A DNA stretch of 42,938 bases, taken from assembly GCF_013184745.1 (NCBI RefSeq), contig NZ_JAATVU010000052.1:1-42938 (forward strand), in the 5' to 3' direction. Within the stretch, counting starts at the first letter, position 1; each line of letters begins with the position of its first letter. Source of the DNA: Mangrovicoccus sp. HB161399. Its GTDB lineage: Bacteria > Pseudomonadota > Alphaproteobacteria > Rhodobacterales > Rhodobacteraceae. Below the pieces are notes generated by a model. The model saw only the letters and a program-made list of their open reading frames with translations. It searched no databases and was not told the origin of the DNA. A program made the translations under genes and the position numbers. Below are positions 8,089 to 17,347 of this stretch, piece by piece.

Positions 8089-9078
8089 ATGGGACTGCTC
8101 GTGGACGGGGTCTGGAAGGACCAATGGTACGACACCGGAAAGACCGGCGGGAAGTTCGAACGCTCGGAAGCTCAGTTCCGCAACTGGATCACGCCCGACG
8201 GCGCGGCCGGCCCGTCCGGCAAGCCAGGCTTCGAGGCGGAGCCGGGCCGCTACCATCTCTATGTTGCCTATGCCTGCCCCTGGGCCCACCGCACGCTGAT
8301 CTTCCGCGCGCTGAAGGGGCTGGAGGACATGATCTCCGTCTCCTACGTGAACTGGTTCATGGGCGACCACGGCTGGACCTTCGATGATCCGGGCGACGGC
8401 ATCCCCGGGGACGGCCTCTTCGGCTTCGACTATGCCTACCAGATCTACCTTAAGGCCGACCCGCAGTATTCCGGCCGGGTGACCGTGCCGATCCTCTGGG
8501 ACAAGAAGCGGAACACCATCGTCTCGAACGAGAGCGCCGAGATCATCCGGATGTTCAACTCCGCCTTCGACGGGGCGGGCGCGGCAAGGGGCGACTACTA
8601 CCCCTCCTGCCTCGCCGAGCAGATCGACGCGCTGAACGCGCGCATCTACGACACGGTCAACAACGGCGTCTACAAATGCGGCTTCGCCACCACGCAGGAG
8701 GCCTATGACGCAGCGGTCGACCCGCTCTTCGAGACGCTCGACTGGCTGGAGGAGCGGCTGTCGACCCGCCGCTACCTGACGGGATCGAAGGTGACCGAGG
8801 CCGACTGGCGGCTGTTCACCACGCTGCTGCGCTTCGACCCCGTCTATCACGGCCATTTCAAATGCGACCGCCGCCGGATCGCCGACTACCCCAACCTATG
8901 GGGCTACACGCGCGAGCTCTACCAGTGGCCGGGCATCGCGGAGACGGTCAACATGGACCACACGCGGCGGCACTACTACATCAGCCACGAGACGGTGAAC
9001 CCGCACCGCATCCTCTCGACCGGCCCCGAGATCGACTTCAATGCGCCCCATGGCCGGGAGCAGGTGAAGGCGGCGTGA
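8089..9078 (+). CDS. Glutathionyl-hydroquinone reductase (glutathione transferase omega-like)
   Basis: A 329-residue enzyme matching bacterial YqjG/Ecm4. The thioredoxin-like domain carries the catalytic C63 in AYACPWAHRTL, the same residue number as in E. coli YqjG. VPILWDKKRNTIVSNES supplies the glutathione-binding loop. The helical C-terminal domain contains LTGSKVTEADWRLFTTLLRFD. The family reduces glutathionyl-hydroquinones with glutathione in the cytoplasm. The ATG at 8089 is chosen over 8014 because MGLLVDG is the conserved N-terminus. Its last 41 bases overlap the convergent TRAP permease gene. Confidence 0.9.
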   Translation: MGLLVDGVWKDQWYDTGKTGGKFERSEAQFRNWITPDGAAGPSGKPGFEAEPGRYHLYVAYACPWAHRTLIFRALKGLEDMISVSYVNWFMGDHGWTFDDPGDGIPGDGLFGFDYAYQIYLKADPQYSGRVTVPILWDKKRNTIVSNESAEIIRMFNSAFDGAGAARGDYYPSCLAEQIDALNARIYDTVNNGVYKCGFATTQEAYDAAVDPLFETLDWLEERLSTRRYLTGSKVTEADWRLFTTLLRFDPVYHGHFKCDRRRIADYPNLWGYTRELYQWPGIAETVNMDHTRRHYYISHETVNPHRILSTGPEIDFNAPHGREQVKAA

Positions 9079-11158
9079 GCCCGCCCCGCCGCGTCCAGAC
9101 CGTCAGGGCGACCACCCCGGCCGCCCCGGCAGCATGCCACAGGATCGGCAGCGGCCAGAGGCAGAGCAGCCCCAGCGCCCCGGAGACGATCCTGAGCGGC
9201 CAGCGGATCGGGCTTTCCAGCCCGCCCTGCAGGAAGCCGACCAGCCCGTAGAGGCCGAAGACCGCGAAGACCGCCACCCGGACCATCTCGCCCCAGTCGC
9301 CGGACAGCAGCGGCGTGTAGGCGAAGAGCACCGGCACGATATAGAGCCCCTTGGCCAGCTTCCAGCTGGCGAAGCCCGTGCCCATCGCGGGCGCCTTGGC
9401 GATGGCCGCGGCGGTGAAGGCCGCCAGCGCCACCGGCGGGGTGACGTTGCTGTCCTGGCTGAGCCAGAAGATGATCATGTGCGCCGAGAGAAGTCCGGCC
9501 AGGGCCACCTCGGGCGGCACCACCATGTCGCGCAGGGGGGCTGCGATCTCCAGCGGCAGCGAATGCACCAGATCGGCCGCCTCGGCGCGGGTGAGGCCTT
9601 GGGCGAGCTGCATCATCGCCTCGGGATTGGCGAGCATCAGGATCGGCTTGGCCGCCTCGGGCAGCGCGCCGCTGGCGATGGCGTCGATCACGAAGCGGTC
9701 GGAGATCATTCCGGCCAGTGCCGGCGCCGAGAGCGTCGCCAGCACGATATAGGCCGCCGTCACCGGCAGCCCCATGCCGAGCACGAGGCTCGCCAGCCCG
9801 ATCAGGATGATGGCGACGATGATGTTGCCGCCCGCCCAGCCCGCGATCATCAGGCTGAAGGTATTGCCGACGCCTGCAGTGGTGATGACGTTGACCACCA
9901 GCCCGACCGAACACAGCAGCACGGCGGTCATCACCATGCCGCGGGTGCCCTGGACCAGCGCCTCCCACACGGCCTTCGGACCCATCGGCGTGCGGGTGAG
10001 CCAGCTCGAGGCGACCACCGCGATGATGCCGAAGACGGCGGCGTAGGTTGGCGTGAAGCCCGCGACCAGCATGCCGATCAGCAGCGCAATCGGGATCACG
10101 AAGCTGGCGCCGCCCTGGCGGAAGGCCGAGCCCAGCGTCTGTCCGTCCGAGGGCAGCGGCGGCAGGTTCAGGCGCCGCGCCTCCACCCGGATGAACAGCG
10201 CGACCGACAGGAAATAGAGCAGTGCCGGCAGCGCGGCGACTGCCACGATGTGCTCGTAGGGGATCTGGGTGAAGCTTGCCATCACGAAGGCTCCCGCCCC
10301 CATGATCGGCGGCATCAGCTGCCCACCGGTGGAGGCCGCGGCCTCCACGCCGCCCGCGAATTTCGGCTCGAAGCCCGCGCGCTTCATCAGCGGAATCGTG
10401 ATCACGCCGGTAGAGGCGGTGTTGGCGATGGCGGACCCGCTGATCGTGCCGGTCAGGCCGGAGGCAATCACCGCGACGATGCCCGGACCGCCGGTCATCT
10501 TGCCCGCCACCGCGCGGGCGAGGTTGATGACGAATTCGCCCGCCCCCGAGCGTATCAGGAAGGCGCCGAACAGGATGAAGAGGAAGACATAGGTCGAGGA
10601 AATCCGCGCGATCGAGCCGAACATCGCGTCATCGCCGAAGACCGACCTGAAGGCGACGGTTTCCAGGCTGAGCCCGGGAAAGGAGAAGACCCCGCCTATC
10701 CACTGCCCCCAGGCCAGCACGTAGCTGAGCGAGAGCACGATCAGGGTCGGGATGATCAGGCCGGTGAGCCGCCGGGTCAGCTCCACCGCCGCGTAGACGC
10801 AGATCGCGATGGACAGCCAGTCGAGCAGCTCCAGCTTGACGCCGCGGGCATAGATCGCGTCCTCGGCCAGGACGAGATGCACCGCCGCCGCTGCCGTCGC
10901 GAGGCCGAAGAGGAAATCGACGATCCGCCAGAACCGCGGCTTGCCCAGCGGCGCCACCGCGGGCTTCAGCACCGCGGCAAGGAAGGCGAAGCCCGCGAAG
11001 TGATAGGCGTTGCGCGCGAATTCGGAGATGACCGGATCGAAGGCCACGTAGATATGGCCCAGGGCGATCAGGACGCAGAGGATGGACAGCGCCGCCTCGA
11101 CCGGCGCGGAGAACCGCCGCCAGCTCGGATCGGGGCCGCCCGCTTCGGGATCGGACAT
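9038..11158 (-). CDS. TRAP transporter fused permease (4TM/12TM), TAXI type
   Basis: A 706-residue inner-membrane protein in which the small (DctQ-like, first 4 helices) and large (DctM-like) TRAP subunits are fused, as is usual for TAXI systems. Signature segments include GGPGIVAVIASGLTGTISGSA, GGVEAAASTGGQLMPPIMGAG and MIIFWLSQDSNVTPPVALAAF. It imports a solute using the ion gradient, receiving it from the binding protein encoded 58 bases upstream. The substrate is unknown; characterised or proposed TAXI ligands include glutamate and other carboxylates. The extreme C-terminus is unusually Pro/Gly/His-rich and is encoded in the tail overlap with the glutathione transferase gene. Confidence 0.9.
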   Translation of the reverse strand: MSDPEAGGPDPSWRRFSAPVEAALSILCVLIALGHIYVAFDPVISEFARNAYHFAGFAFLAAVLKPAVAPLGKPRFWRIVDFLFGLATAAAAVHLVLAEDAIYARGVKLELLDWLSIAICVYAAVELTRRLTGLIIPTLIVLSLSYVLAWGQWIGGVFSFPGLSLETVAFRSVFGDDAMFGSIARISSTYVFLFILFGAFLIRSGAGEFVINLARAVAGKMTGGPGIVAVIASGLTGTISGSAIANTASTGVITIPLMKRAGFEPKFAGGVEAAASTGGQLMPPIMGAGAFVMASFTQIPYEHIVAVAALPALLYFLSVALFIRVEARRLNLPPLPSDGQTLGSAFRQGGASFVIPIALLIGMLVAGFTPTYAAVFGIIAVVASSWLTRTPMGPKAVWEALVQGTRGMVMTAVLLCSVGLVVNVITTAGVGNTFSLMIAGWAGGNIIVAIILIGLASLVLGMGLPVTAAYIVLATLSAPALAGMISDRFVIDAIASGALPEAAKPILMLANPEAMMQLAQGLTRAEAADLVHSLPLEIAAPLRDMVVPPEVALAGLLSAHMIIFWLSQDSNVTPPVALAAFTAAAIAKAPAMGTGFASWKLAKGLYIVPVLFAYTPLLSGDWGEMVRVAVFAVFGLYGLVGFLQGGLESPIRWPLRIVSGALGLLCLWPLPILWHAAGAAGVVALTVWTRRGGLTPPSPAPGHGAH

Positions 11159-11216
11159 GGGACTGCTTCCGGCTAGGGCTGGGGACGGCCCGCCCTTGCC
11201 GGACGGGCCGCCGGGA

Positions 11217-12221
11217 TCACTTGGCGATCAGGCGGTCGGGAATGTTCACGCCGACTTCCTGGTAGTATTTCGCCGCGCCCGGATGCAGCGGCAGCGGCAG
11301 GCCCGCGATCGCCTGTTCCAGCGCCATCGCCTTGGTCGCCGGGTGGATCGCCTGCAGGAAGGGCAGGTTCTCGTAGATCGCCTTGGTGATGAGATAGACG
11401 TTTTCCTCGGGCAGCTCGGCCGTGGTCGCCAGGAAGTTCGGCTGCGCGATGGTGGTCACGTCATGGTCGAGCCCGGGATAGGTGCCCGCCTTAACGGTGA
11501 AGGGCGTCCACAGCTCCTTGCCGCCATCGGCCGCCTTCAGCTCGTCCGGGGTGAATTCCAGCAGCGTGACCTTGTCGCCCATCGAGGCGAAGAGCTGGCT
11601 GATCGCGCCGGTCGGGACGCCGGCCGGGGTGCTGATCCCCTTGACCTGGCCGTTCTGCAGCGCCTCGGCCGCCGGGCCGTAGCCACCGTAGACCAGATTG
11701 TACTCGCTGTCGATGTCGACGCCGAGACCGGCCAGCAGCGTGCGGTTCGAGCCGATCGTGCCCGAGTTCTGCGCGCCCAGCGCGACGGACTCGCCCTTGA
11801 GCGCCGCGAAATCCGCCATCGTGCCTGTTGCGGCGACGTCGGAGGCGACGACGAACTGCTCCACGTTCTGCCACAGCATCGACACCGAGCGCAGGTTCGC
11901 CTGCGGGCCGATTTCCTCCATGGGGCCGGTGCCCGAGGCGGCGTAATAGCCGTAGAGGCCCTGCAGGATGGCGAATTCCGCCTCGCCCTCGCGCAGCAGC
12001 CGCACGTTCTCGGCGGAGCCGGCCGAGCTGATCGCCGACATGCCGATCTTCTCGGCCGGCTCCAGCTTCACCTTGATCAGCGTCGAAAGCGCCACCCCCA
12101 CCGGATAGTAGGTGCCGCCCGTGGAGGCCGTGGCAAGGATGTAGCTGGCCTCCTCCGCGGCTGCGGGGACAGCGGCAAAGGCCGCGGCGGCCGCGAAAGC
12201 GGCGCTGCGCAGAAACGTCAT
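11217..12221 (-). CDS. TAXI-family TRAP transporter solute-binding protein
   Basis: A 334-residue periplasmic protein. Residues 1-22 are an alanine-rich signal peptide. The mature start matches TAXI proteins: ILATASTGGTYYPVGVALSTL, then SAGSAENVRLLREGEAEFAI. It continues with a conserved GSNRTLL-like ligand segment. It lies directly upstream of its membrane partner. A GGGAGAGGGAGAT leader precedes the ATG at 12221, so expression is probably strong relative to the permease. The ligand is not predictable from sequence. Confidence 0.9.
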   Translation of the reverse strand: MTFLRSAAFAAAAAFAAVPAAAEEASYILATASTGGTYYPVGVALSTLIKVKLEPAEKIGMSAISSAGSAENVRLLREGEAEFAILQGLYGYYAASGTGPMEEIGPQANLRSVSMLWQNVEQFVVASDVAATGTMADFAALKGESVALGAQNSGTIGSNRTLLAGLGVDIDSEYNLVYGGYGPAAEALQNGQVKGISTPAGVPTGAISQLFASMGDKVTLLEFTPDELKAADGGKELWTPFTVKAGTYPGLDHDVTTIAQPNFLATTAELPEENVYLITKAIYENLPFLQAIHPATKAMALEQAIAGLPLPLHPGAAKYYQEVGVNIPDRLIAK

Positions 12222-12324
12222 GGTTGATCTCCCTCTCCCGGCCCTCTCCTCAGGGGCCCTTGCAGGGGAGCCTAGAGCGCAAGTCGGCAGGGCTCAACGG
12301 TTAATCCCGCGCCCTGCCCCAGGG

Positions 12325-12996
12325 TCAGACCAGCCGGGTCGACGAGACCAGCGGTTCCACCAGCGCGGGCAGGCTGTCGAAGCGGTCGAACATCACCTGG
12401 TGCGGGATCTGGAAGACCGGCGACTTGCGGTAGCCTTCCGTGAACAGGATGAAGGGCAGGTCCGCGCGCCCGGCTGTCTCGCTGTCGACCTCGCTGTCGC
12501 CGACGAAGACGGTGGCGGAGGCCTTCAGCGCATCCATCGCCGAGAGCACCCCGGTCGGGTCGGGCTTCTTCTCGGGGAAGCTGTCGCCGCCGATCACCAC
12601 CGGGAAGAAGTGCGACAGGCCGAGATCGGAAAGGATCTCGCGCGCCGGAACCTCGGGCTTGTTGGTCACGACGCCCAGCCCGTAGCCCATGGTCTGGAAC
12701 CGCGCCAGCGCGTCTGCCACCCCCGGATAGGGCCGGGTCAGGTCGGTGGAATGGGCGTTGTAATGCGCCATGAAGGCCTCGGTCAGGCGCGGATGGTCCG
12801 CCATGTTCAGGCCGGTCACGCCGATGATGCGCTCCACCAGCTTCGGCACGCCGTTGCCGATGAAGCTGCGGATGATCTCGAAGGCAAGCGCTTCGCGGCC
12901 CTCGTCCGCAAGCATCCGGTTGGCGGCGGCATGGAGGTCGGGCGCGCTGTCGATGAGGGTTCCGTCGAGATCGAACAGGACGGCGGCACTGGTCAT
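12325..12996 (-). CDS. gph: HAD-superfamily phosphatase, phosphoglycolate phosphatase-like
   Basis: A 223-residue HAD hydrolase. Motif I FDLDGTLID gives the nucleophile D9 and acid D11; motif II is VVTNKP; motif III/IV is the lysine in EKKPDP and VFVGDSEVDSETA. The cap domain follows motif I, as in Gph, which removes phosphate from 2-phosphoglycolate formed in DNA repair or by RuBisCO oxygenation. HAD substrate assignment from sequence is uncertain, so other small phosphates are possible. The start at 12996 has an AGGGAGAG-type site. It precedes the TRAP binding-protein gene by 103 bases on the same strand, so read-through is possible. Confidence 0.75.
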   Translation of the reverse strand: MTSAAVLFDLDGTLIDSAPDLHAAANRMLADEGREALAFEIIRSFIGNGVPKLVERIIGVTGLNMADHPRLTEAFMAHYNAHSTDLTRPYPGVADALARFQTMGYGLGVVTNKPEVPAREILSDLGLSHFFPVVIGGDSFPEKKPDPTGVLSAMDALKASATVFVGDSEVDSETAGRADLPFILFTEGYRKSPVFQIPHQVMFDRFDSLPALVEPLVSSTRLV

Positions 12997-13140
12997 GGGA
13001 CTCTCCCTTTGCGTTGGGGTGCAAATGGCGCTTCCGCGCGCCCGGCGCAAGGTGAGGACCGGTCGCAGGCGGCGGGGCACTGGCAGAAAGTCAGGCTTTC
13101 CCGTATGTCCGCGCGGGTGACGGCAGGAAAGGATCTGGCC

Positions 13141-14529
13141 ATGTTCATGACTCGCAACGAAGACGGCATCACCGCGGCCGTCGGGGCCCTGCAGGCGCTT
13201 CTGGGCAAGCGGCTGGCGACCGGGCTGTCCCACCGCGAGCAGCATGGCCACACCACCACCTGGCTGGAGAACCAGATCCCCGATGCGGTCGCCTTCGCGC
13301 AGAGCACCGCGGAAGTTCAAGAGATCGTGAGGATCTGCGCCGCGCACCGTGTCCCGGTCATCCCCTTCGGCACCGGCACCTCCCTGGAAGGCCATGTCAA
13401 CGCGCCGATGGGCGGCATCTCGGTCGATGTCTCGGGCATGGACAAGGTTCTGTCGCTGCGCCCGGAGGACATGGATGTCACCGTCCAGCCCGGCGTCACC
13501 CGCGAACAGCTCAACACCGAGCTGCGCGCCACCGGCCTGTTCTTCCCGGTGGACCCGGGCGCGAATGCCTCGCTCGGCGGCATGGCCTCGACGCGTGCCT
13601 CCGGCACCACGGCCGTGCGCTACGGCACGATGCGCGACCGGGTGCTGTCGCTGGAGGCGGTGCTGCCCTCGGGCGAGGTCGTCCGCACCGCGTCGCGGGC
13701 GCGGAAATCTTCGGCCGGCTACGACCTGACCCGGCTGATGGTCGGCGCCGAAGGCACGCTGGGCATCATCACCGAGCTGACCCTGCGCCTCGCGCCGCAG
13801 CCCGAGGCCGTCTCGGGCGCGATTGCCAGCTTCCCCGGCATCGATGCCGCCTGCCAGACCGCGCAGGAAGTGATCCAGCTCGCCCTGCCGGTCGCGCGGA
13901 TGGAGTTCCTCGACGAGGCTGCGGTGGGCTACGTCAACCGCAGCCACGATGTCGGCCTGCCCGACGCGCCGCTGCTGCTGCTGGAATTCCACGGCTCACC
14001 GGGCAGCCTGGCCGAGCAGACCGAGGCCTTCGCCGAGCTTGCCCGCGACAACGGCGCGACCGAAGTCGCCTGGAGCACCGACCCCGAGGAGCGCAGCCGC
14101 CTATGGCGCGCCCGCCACGATTTCTACCTGGCCGCCCTGGGGCTCTTCCCCGGGCGCGTCGGCTTCTCGACGGATGTCTGCGTGCCGGTCTCGCATCTCG
14201 CCGAATGCGTGACGGCATCGCGGGCCAGGCTGGACGAGCTGGGGCTGATCGGCACCAATATCGGCCATGTCGGCGACGGCAACTTCCACACGCTGGTCTT
14301 CGTCGATCCGCAGGATCCGGAGAACCGCGCCCGCGCCGAGGAGTATGTCGGCTGGCTCAACGACCTTGCCATCGCCCATGACGGCACCTGCACCGGCGAG
14401 CACGGCATCGGCCAGGGCAAGATGAAGTACCTCGGCAAGGAACTGGGCGACGGCGCGCTCGCCATGATGCGCGCGGTCAAGCAGGGGATCGACCCGCTGA
14501 ACATCATGAACCCGGGCAAGATCTTCTGA
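13141..14529 (+). CDS. FAD-linked oxidase, GlcD / D-lactate dehydrogenase (cytochrome) type
   Basis: A 462-residue flavoprotein of the vanillyl-alcohol-oxidase fold. The FAD domain shows VIPFGTGTSLEGHV, VDPGANASLGGMAST and AEGTLGIITELTLRLAPQ. The C-terminal substrate domain has the metal-binding NIGHVGDGNFH and ends GTCTGEHGIG then GIDPLNIMNPGKIF. It oxidises a 2-hydroxyacid such as D-lactate or glycolate and passes electrons to the respiratory chain. No GlcE/GlcF partners are present, which favours the single-subunit DLD type. The ATG at 13141 follows AAGGA with 7-base spacing; the frame stays open far upstream but that part is antisense to gph. Confidence 0.85.
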   Translation: MFMTRNEDGITAAVGALQALLGKRLATGLSHREQHGHTTTWLENQIPDAVAFAQSTAEVQEIVRICAAHRVPVIPFGTGTSLEGHVNAPMGGISVDVSGMDKVLSLRPEDMDVTVQPGVTREQLNTELRATGLFFPVDPGANASLGGMASTRASGTTAVRYGTMRDRVLSLEAVLPSGEVVRTASRARKSSAGYDLTRLMVGAEGTLGIITELTLRLAPQPEAVSGAIASFPGIDAACQTAQEVIQLALPVARMEFLDEAAVGYVNRSHDVGLPDAPLLLLEFHGSPGSLAEQTEAFAELARDNGATEVAWSTDPEERSRLWRARHDFYLAALGLFPGRVGFSTDVCVPVSHLAECVTASRARLDELGLIGTNIGHVGDGNFHTLVFVDPQDPENRARAEEYVGWLNDLAIAHDGTCTGEHGIGQGKMKYLGKELGDGALAMMRAVKQGIDPLNIMNPGKIF

Positions 14530-14848
14530 ACGGTGCACGGCAGGCAGGCGAGCCCATTTTTTGACCACATGGTAAAATTTTTCCGGAAGCGCCGCCGCGG
14601 CGCCCCCGGCACCCCGCCGGCCATGGCCATGTCGGGCGGAAAGATGGCGCCATATTGTTGAAAACCATAGGTTAACGTCGTCCCTCCGGCCCCGGGACCG
14701 CACCGGCCACGGCATCCCGGAGCCCCGGAACGGGCGGCATTTCCGGCCGCAGGCGCAGCTTGGCACAGGCTGCGCACATGCGCCGTCCTTGACCGGGGGC
14801 CGGTGCAGGGTCTTACATCGGGGTCTGAATTTCGTATTGGAGTGCCCA
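14530..14848 (+). promoter_or_regulatory. Upstream region of the URC operon with a candidate operator
   Basis: This 319-base stretch has no gene I can support. An AT-rich island at 14556-14582 contains the inverted repeat ACCA-CA-TGGT (14564-14573), extended on both sides by T/A runs to 14560-14577, of the size expected for a GntR-type regulator site. A GCGCCG-CCG-CGGCGC hairpin follows at 14589-14603. No clean -35/-10 pair is obvious. GGAG lies just ahead of the URC1 start. The operator reading is an inference from symmetry only. Confidence 0.3.
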
Positions 14849-16096
14849 ATGTCCGATCCCAGGCATATCACGCTGACGTCCCACCCGCCGACGGGGACGC
14901 GCAAGCCGCCGGAAATCCATTGGGGCGCCCCGGGCGCGCAGGCGCGCGGCCCGGTGATCGGCGGCATGTCCGGCGGACAGCGCAACGTGATCGGCACCCA
15001 TTCCGGCGCCTACGGCGTCTACCGCGCGCTGGCCATCGCCACCGGCCAGCTGAAATCGGTGCACCGCCCCGACCTCACCCATACCCGGCCCTCGGTCGAT
15101 ATAGGCCCCTTCCCGCAATGGGAGGGCGAGGACCGGATCGTCTCGATGGACCCCTACGGCCATATCGTGGCGGATGCCTTCGGCGCCGAGATCGCGGCCG
15201 GCCGGCCGATCCAGCCGACCATCGCCATCACCAAGGCGCGGATTATGCTGCCCGAGTTCAAGGAGGCGATCGCCTCCGGACGGCTGGTGCCCGACGGTGA
15301 GATACTGACCAGGACCGGCGAAGCCAGCGTCACCAAGATCGCCATCGAGCCGGTCTGGTACCTGCCCGGCCTCGCGCGCCGCCTGAAGGTGACCGAAGTC
15401 AGCCTGCGCCGCGCGCTCTTCGAATACACGGGGGGCATGTTCCCCGAACTGGTGACGCGCTCGGACCTGAAGGTCTTCCTGCCGCCGATCGGCTCGATCA
15501 CGCTCTACATCTTCGGCGAGCCTTCGGCGATGTGGGACCCGAAGAAGCGGCTGGCCTGCCGGGTGCATGACGAGTGCAACGGCTCGGACGTGTTCGGATC
15601 GGACATCTGCACCTGCCGCCCCTACCTGACCCACGGCATCGAGGAATGCGTGAAGGAGGCCCAGGAGGGCGGCGCCGGGCTGATCGTCTACAACCGCAAG
15701 GAAGGCCGCGCGCTCGGCGAGGTGACCAAGTTCCTCGTCTACAACGCCCGCAAGCGCAACCCCGACGGCGACACCGCCGCCGCCTATTTCGAGAAGACCG
15801 AATGCGTCGCGGGCGTGCAGGACATGCGGTTCCAGAGCCTGATGCCCGACGTGTTCCACTGGCTCGGCATCAGCCATATCGACCGTTTCGTGTCGATGTC
15901 GGACATGAAGTACGACGCGCTGGCCGAGGCCGGCATCACCGTGGGCGAGCGCATCCCGATCCCCGACGAGCTGATCCCGGGTGACGCACAGGTGGAGATG
16001 GACGCCAAGAAGGCCGCCGGTTACTACACGGACGACACGGTTTCCAAACCGTCGGATCTGACATTGACCAAGGGGCGCGGGCTTGACGACTACTGA
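14849..16096 (+). CDS. URC1-type GTP cyclohydrolase II-like protein (uracil catabolism)
   Basis: A 415-residue protein. Its C-terminal half is a GTP-cyclohydrolase-II domain: the zinc cysteines are C243 (HDECNGSD) and C254/C256 (DICTCRPYL), and the catalytic loop is YNRKEGRALGEV. The roughly 200-residue N-terminal extension, unlike riboflavin RibA, is typical of the Urc1 group. In the URC pathway (known from the yeast Lachancea kluyveri and shared with bacteria) Urc1 works with Urc4 and uracil phosphoribosyltransferase to open the pyrimidine ring, with UMP as the presumed entry compound. The next two genes complete that set, which makes the URC role much likelier than riboflavin synthesis. 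A GGAG site precedes the ATG at 14849. Confidence 0.85.
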   Translation: MSDPRHITLTSHPPTGTRKPPEIHWGAPGAQARGPVIGGMSGGQRNVIGTHSGAYGVYRALAIATGQLKSVHRPDLTHTRPSVDIGPFPQWEGEDRIVSMDPYGHIVADAFGAEIAAGRPIQPTIAITKARIMLPEFKEAIASGRLVPDGEILTRTGEASVTKIAIEPVWYLPGLARRLKVTEVSLRRALFEYTGGMFPELVTRSDLKVFLPPIGSITLYIFGEPSAMWDPKKRLACRVHDECNGSDVFGSDICTCRPYLTHGIEECVKEAQEGGAGLIVYNRKEGRALGEVTKFLVYNARKRNPDGDTAAAYFEKTECVAGVQDMRFQSLMPDVFHWLGISHIDRFVSMSDMKYDALAEAGITVGERIPIPDELIPGDAQVEMDAKKAAGYYTDDTVSKPSDLTLTKGRGLDDY

Positions 16097-17315
16097 CCTT
16101 GCCGAAGCGGATGCTGCGAAGGCAGCGGACTGGCTGATGGGTGCGGAGGCGATCCGCGTGCAATGCGGGGCGCTCTACGAGCTGGGGCTGGCCGGCAAGC
16201 TGAAGCACTTCACGCTGCATCCGGACAAGCTGGAGAAGGCCGCCGACGAAGTGGTGGCGACGATCCGCGAGACCTATCCCGATCTCGCGGTGCCGCCGCA
16301 TTCGCGCTGGCGGCATTTCGTGCTCGACCGGCGCGACCGCTGGGAAGAGCATGCCGCCAAGCTCGGCGTCTCCGCGCAGGAGCGGGCCCGGCTGGAATGC
16401 GAGCTGGCGATCGTTTCGGTGCTGCTCGATGCCGGGGCGGGTCCGCTCTGGACCTACAAGGACCCCGACAGCGGCGCGGAATTCGCCCGCTCCGAAGGGC
16501 TGGCGCTGGCCTCGCTCGACATGTTCATGGCGGGCGCCTTCAGCGGCGGCAAGGGGCCGGGCACCGATGCCGCGGCGCTGGCCGCCTTCTCGGCGGAGGC
16601 GCTGGCCGGGGGCTTCCAGGTGACCGAGGACAACCCGCTGGAAGGCCTCGAGGGCCGCGCCTCGCTGATCGCCGCGCTCGGCAAGGCAGTGGCGGCGCAG
16701 CCCGCCGTCTTCGGCGACGCACCGCGGCTGGGCCACATTGCCGACCACCTGGCGGGGCTCGCGGGCGAGGACGGGCTTGAGGCGGAGACCATCCTCGGGG
16801 TGATCCTGGAGACGCTCTCGCCGATCTGGGGGGAGGACCGGCCGAAGCTCGACGGCATCTCGCTGGGCGATTGCTGGGCGCATCCGCAGGCCCCCGCCCC
16901 GGGGCTGGTGCCGTTCCACAAGCTCAGCCAGTGGCTGAGCTATTCGCTGATCGAGCCGATGCAGCGCGCAGGCGTTCCGGTCACCGGGCTCGACCGGCTG
17001 ACCGGCCTGGCGGAGTACCGCAACGGCGGGCTGTTCCTCGATGCCGGCGTGATCGCGCTGCGCCATCCCAAGGAGGCCGCCGTGCCGCATGCGCCCGAGA
17101 GCCCGCTGATCGTCGAATGGCGCGCGCTGACCGTCGTGCTGCTCGACAAGGTGGCCGATCTGGTGCGCAAGCGGCTGAAGCTCTCGGCGGAGGAGCTGCC
17201 GCTGGCCGCCGTCCTGGAGGGCGGCACCTGGGCCACCGGCCGCCGCCTGGCCCGCCAGAAGCGCCCGGGCGGCACGCCGCCCATCGCCATCCTGTCCACC
17301 GGCACCGTATTCTGA
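16083..17315 (+). CDS. URC4/DUF1688 protein of the uracil catabolic pathway
   Basis: A 410-residue protein matching the DUF1688 (Urc4/Urg3) family. Visible features are the N-terminal [21 protein letters not shown], the PHSRWRHF block, a long helical middle, the [16 protein letters not shown] motif, and [14 protein letters not shown]-like (here [14 protein letters not shown]) and [19 protein letters not shown] segments. Its chemistry is unresolved, though genetics in yeast makes it essential for growth on uracil. The start is a TTG at 16083, behind AAGGGG, overlapping the URC1 end by 14 bases; the first in-frame ATG (16137) would remove 18 residues. Tight coupling to URC1 supports a shared complex or pathway. 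Confidence 0.85.
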   Translation: MTTTDLAEADAAKAADWLMGAEAIRVQCGALYELGLAGKLKHFTLHPDKLEKAADEVVATIRETYPDLAVPPHSRWRHFVLDRRDRWEEHAAKLGVSAQERARLECELAIVSVLLDAGAGPLWTYKDPDSGAEFARSEGLALASLDMFMAGAFSGGKGPGTDAAALAAFSAEALAGGFQVTEDNPLEGLEGRASLIAALGKAVAAQPAVFGDAPRLGHIADHLAGLAGEDGLEAETILGVILETLSPIWGEDRPKLDGISLGDCWAHPQAPAPGLVPFHKLSQWLSYSLIEPMQRAGVPVTGLDRLTGLAEYRNGGLFLDAGVIALRHPKEAAVPHAPESPLIVEWRALTVVLLDKVADLVRKRLKLSAEELPLAAVLEGGTWATGRRLARQKRPGGTPPIAILSTGTVF

Positions 17316-17347
17316 GATCGTTGAAGACCCCCCGAAAGGCCATCCGC

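Noticed and set aside
9134-11176. A 680-residue plus-strand open frame
   Set aside because: It is antisense to the TRAP permease and full of Gln/Arg/His from reversed codons, with no domain.
12220-13140. N-terminal extension of the FAD oxidase frame
   Set aside because: The added 307 residues are antisense to gph; the ATG at 13141 has a good ribosome site and gives the family length.
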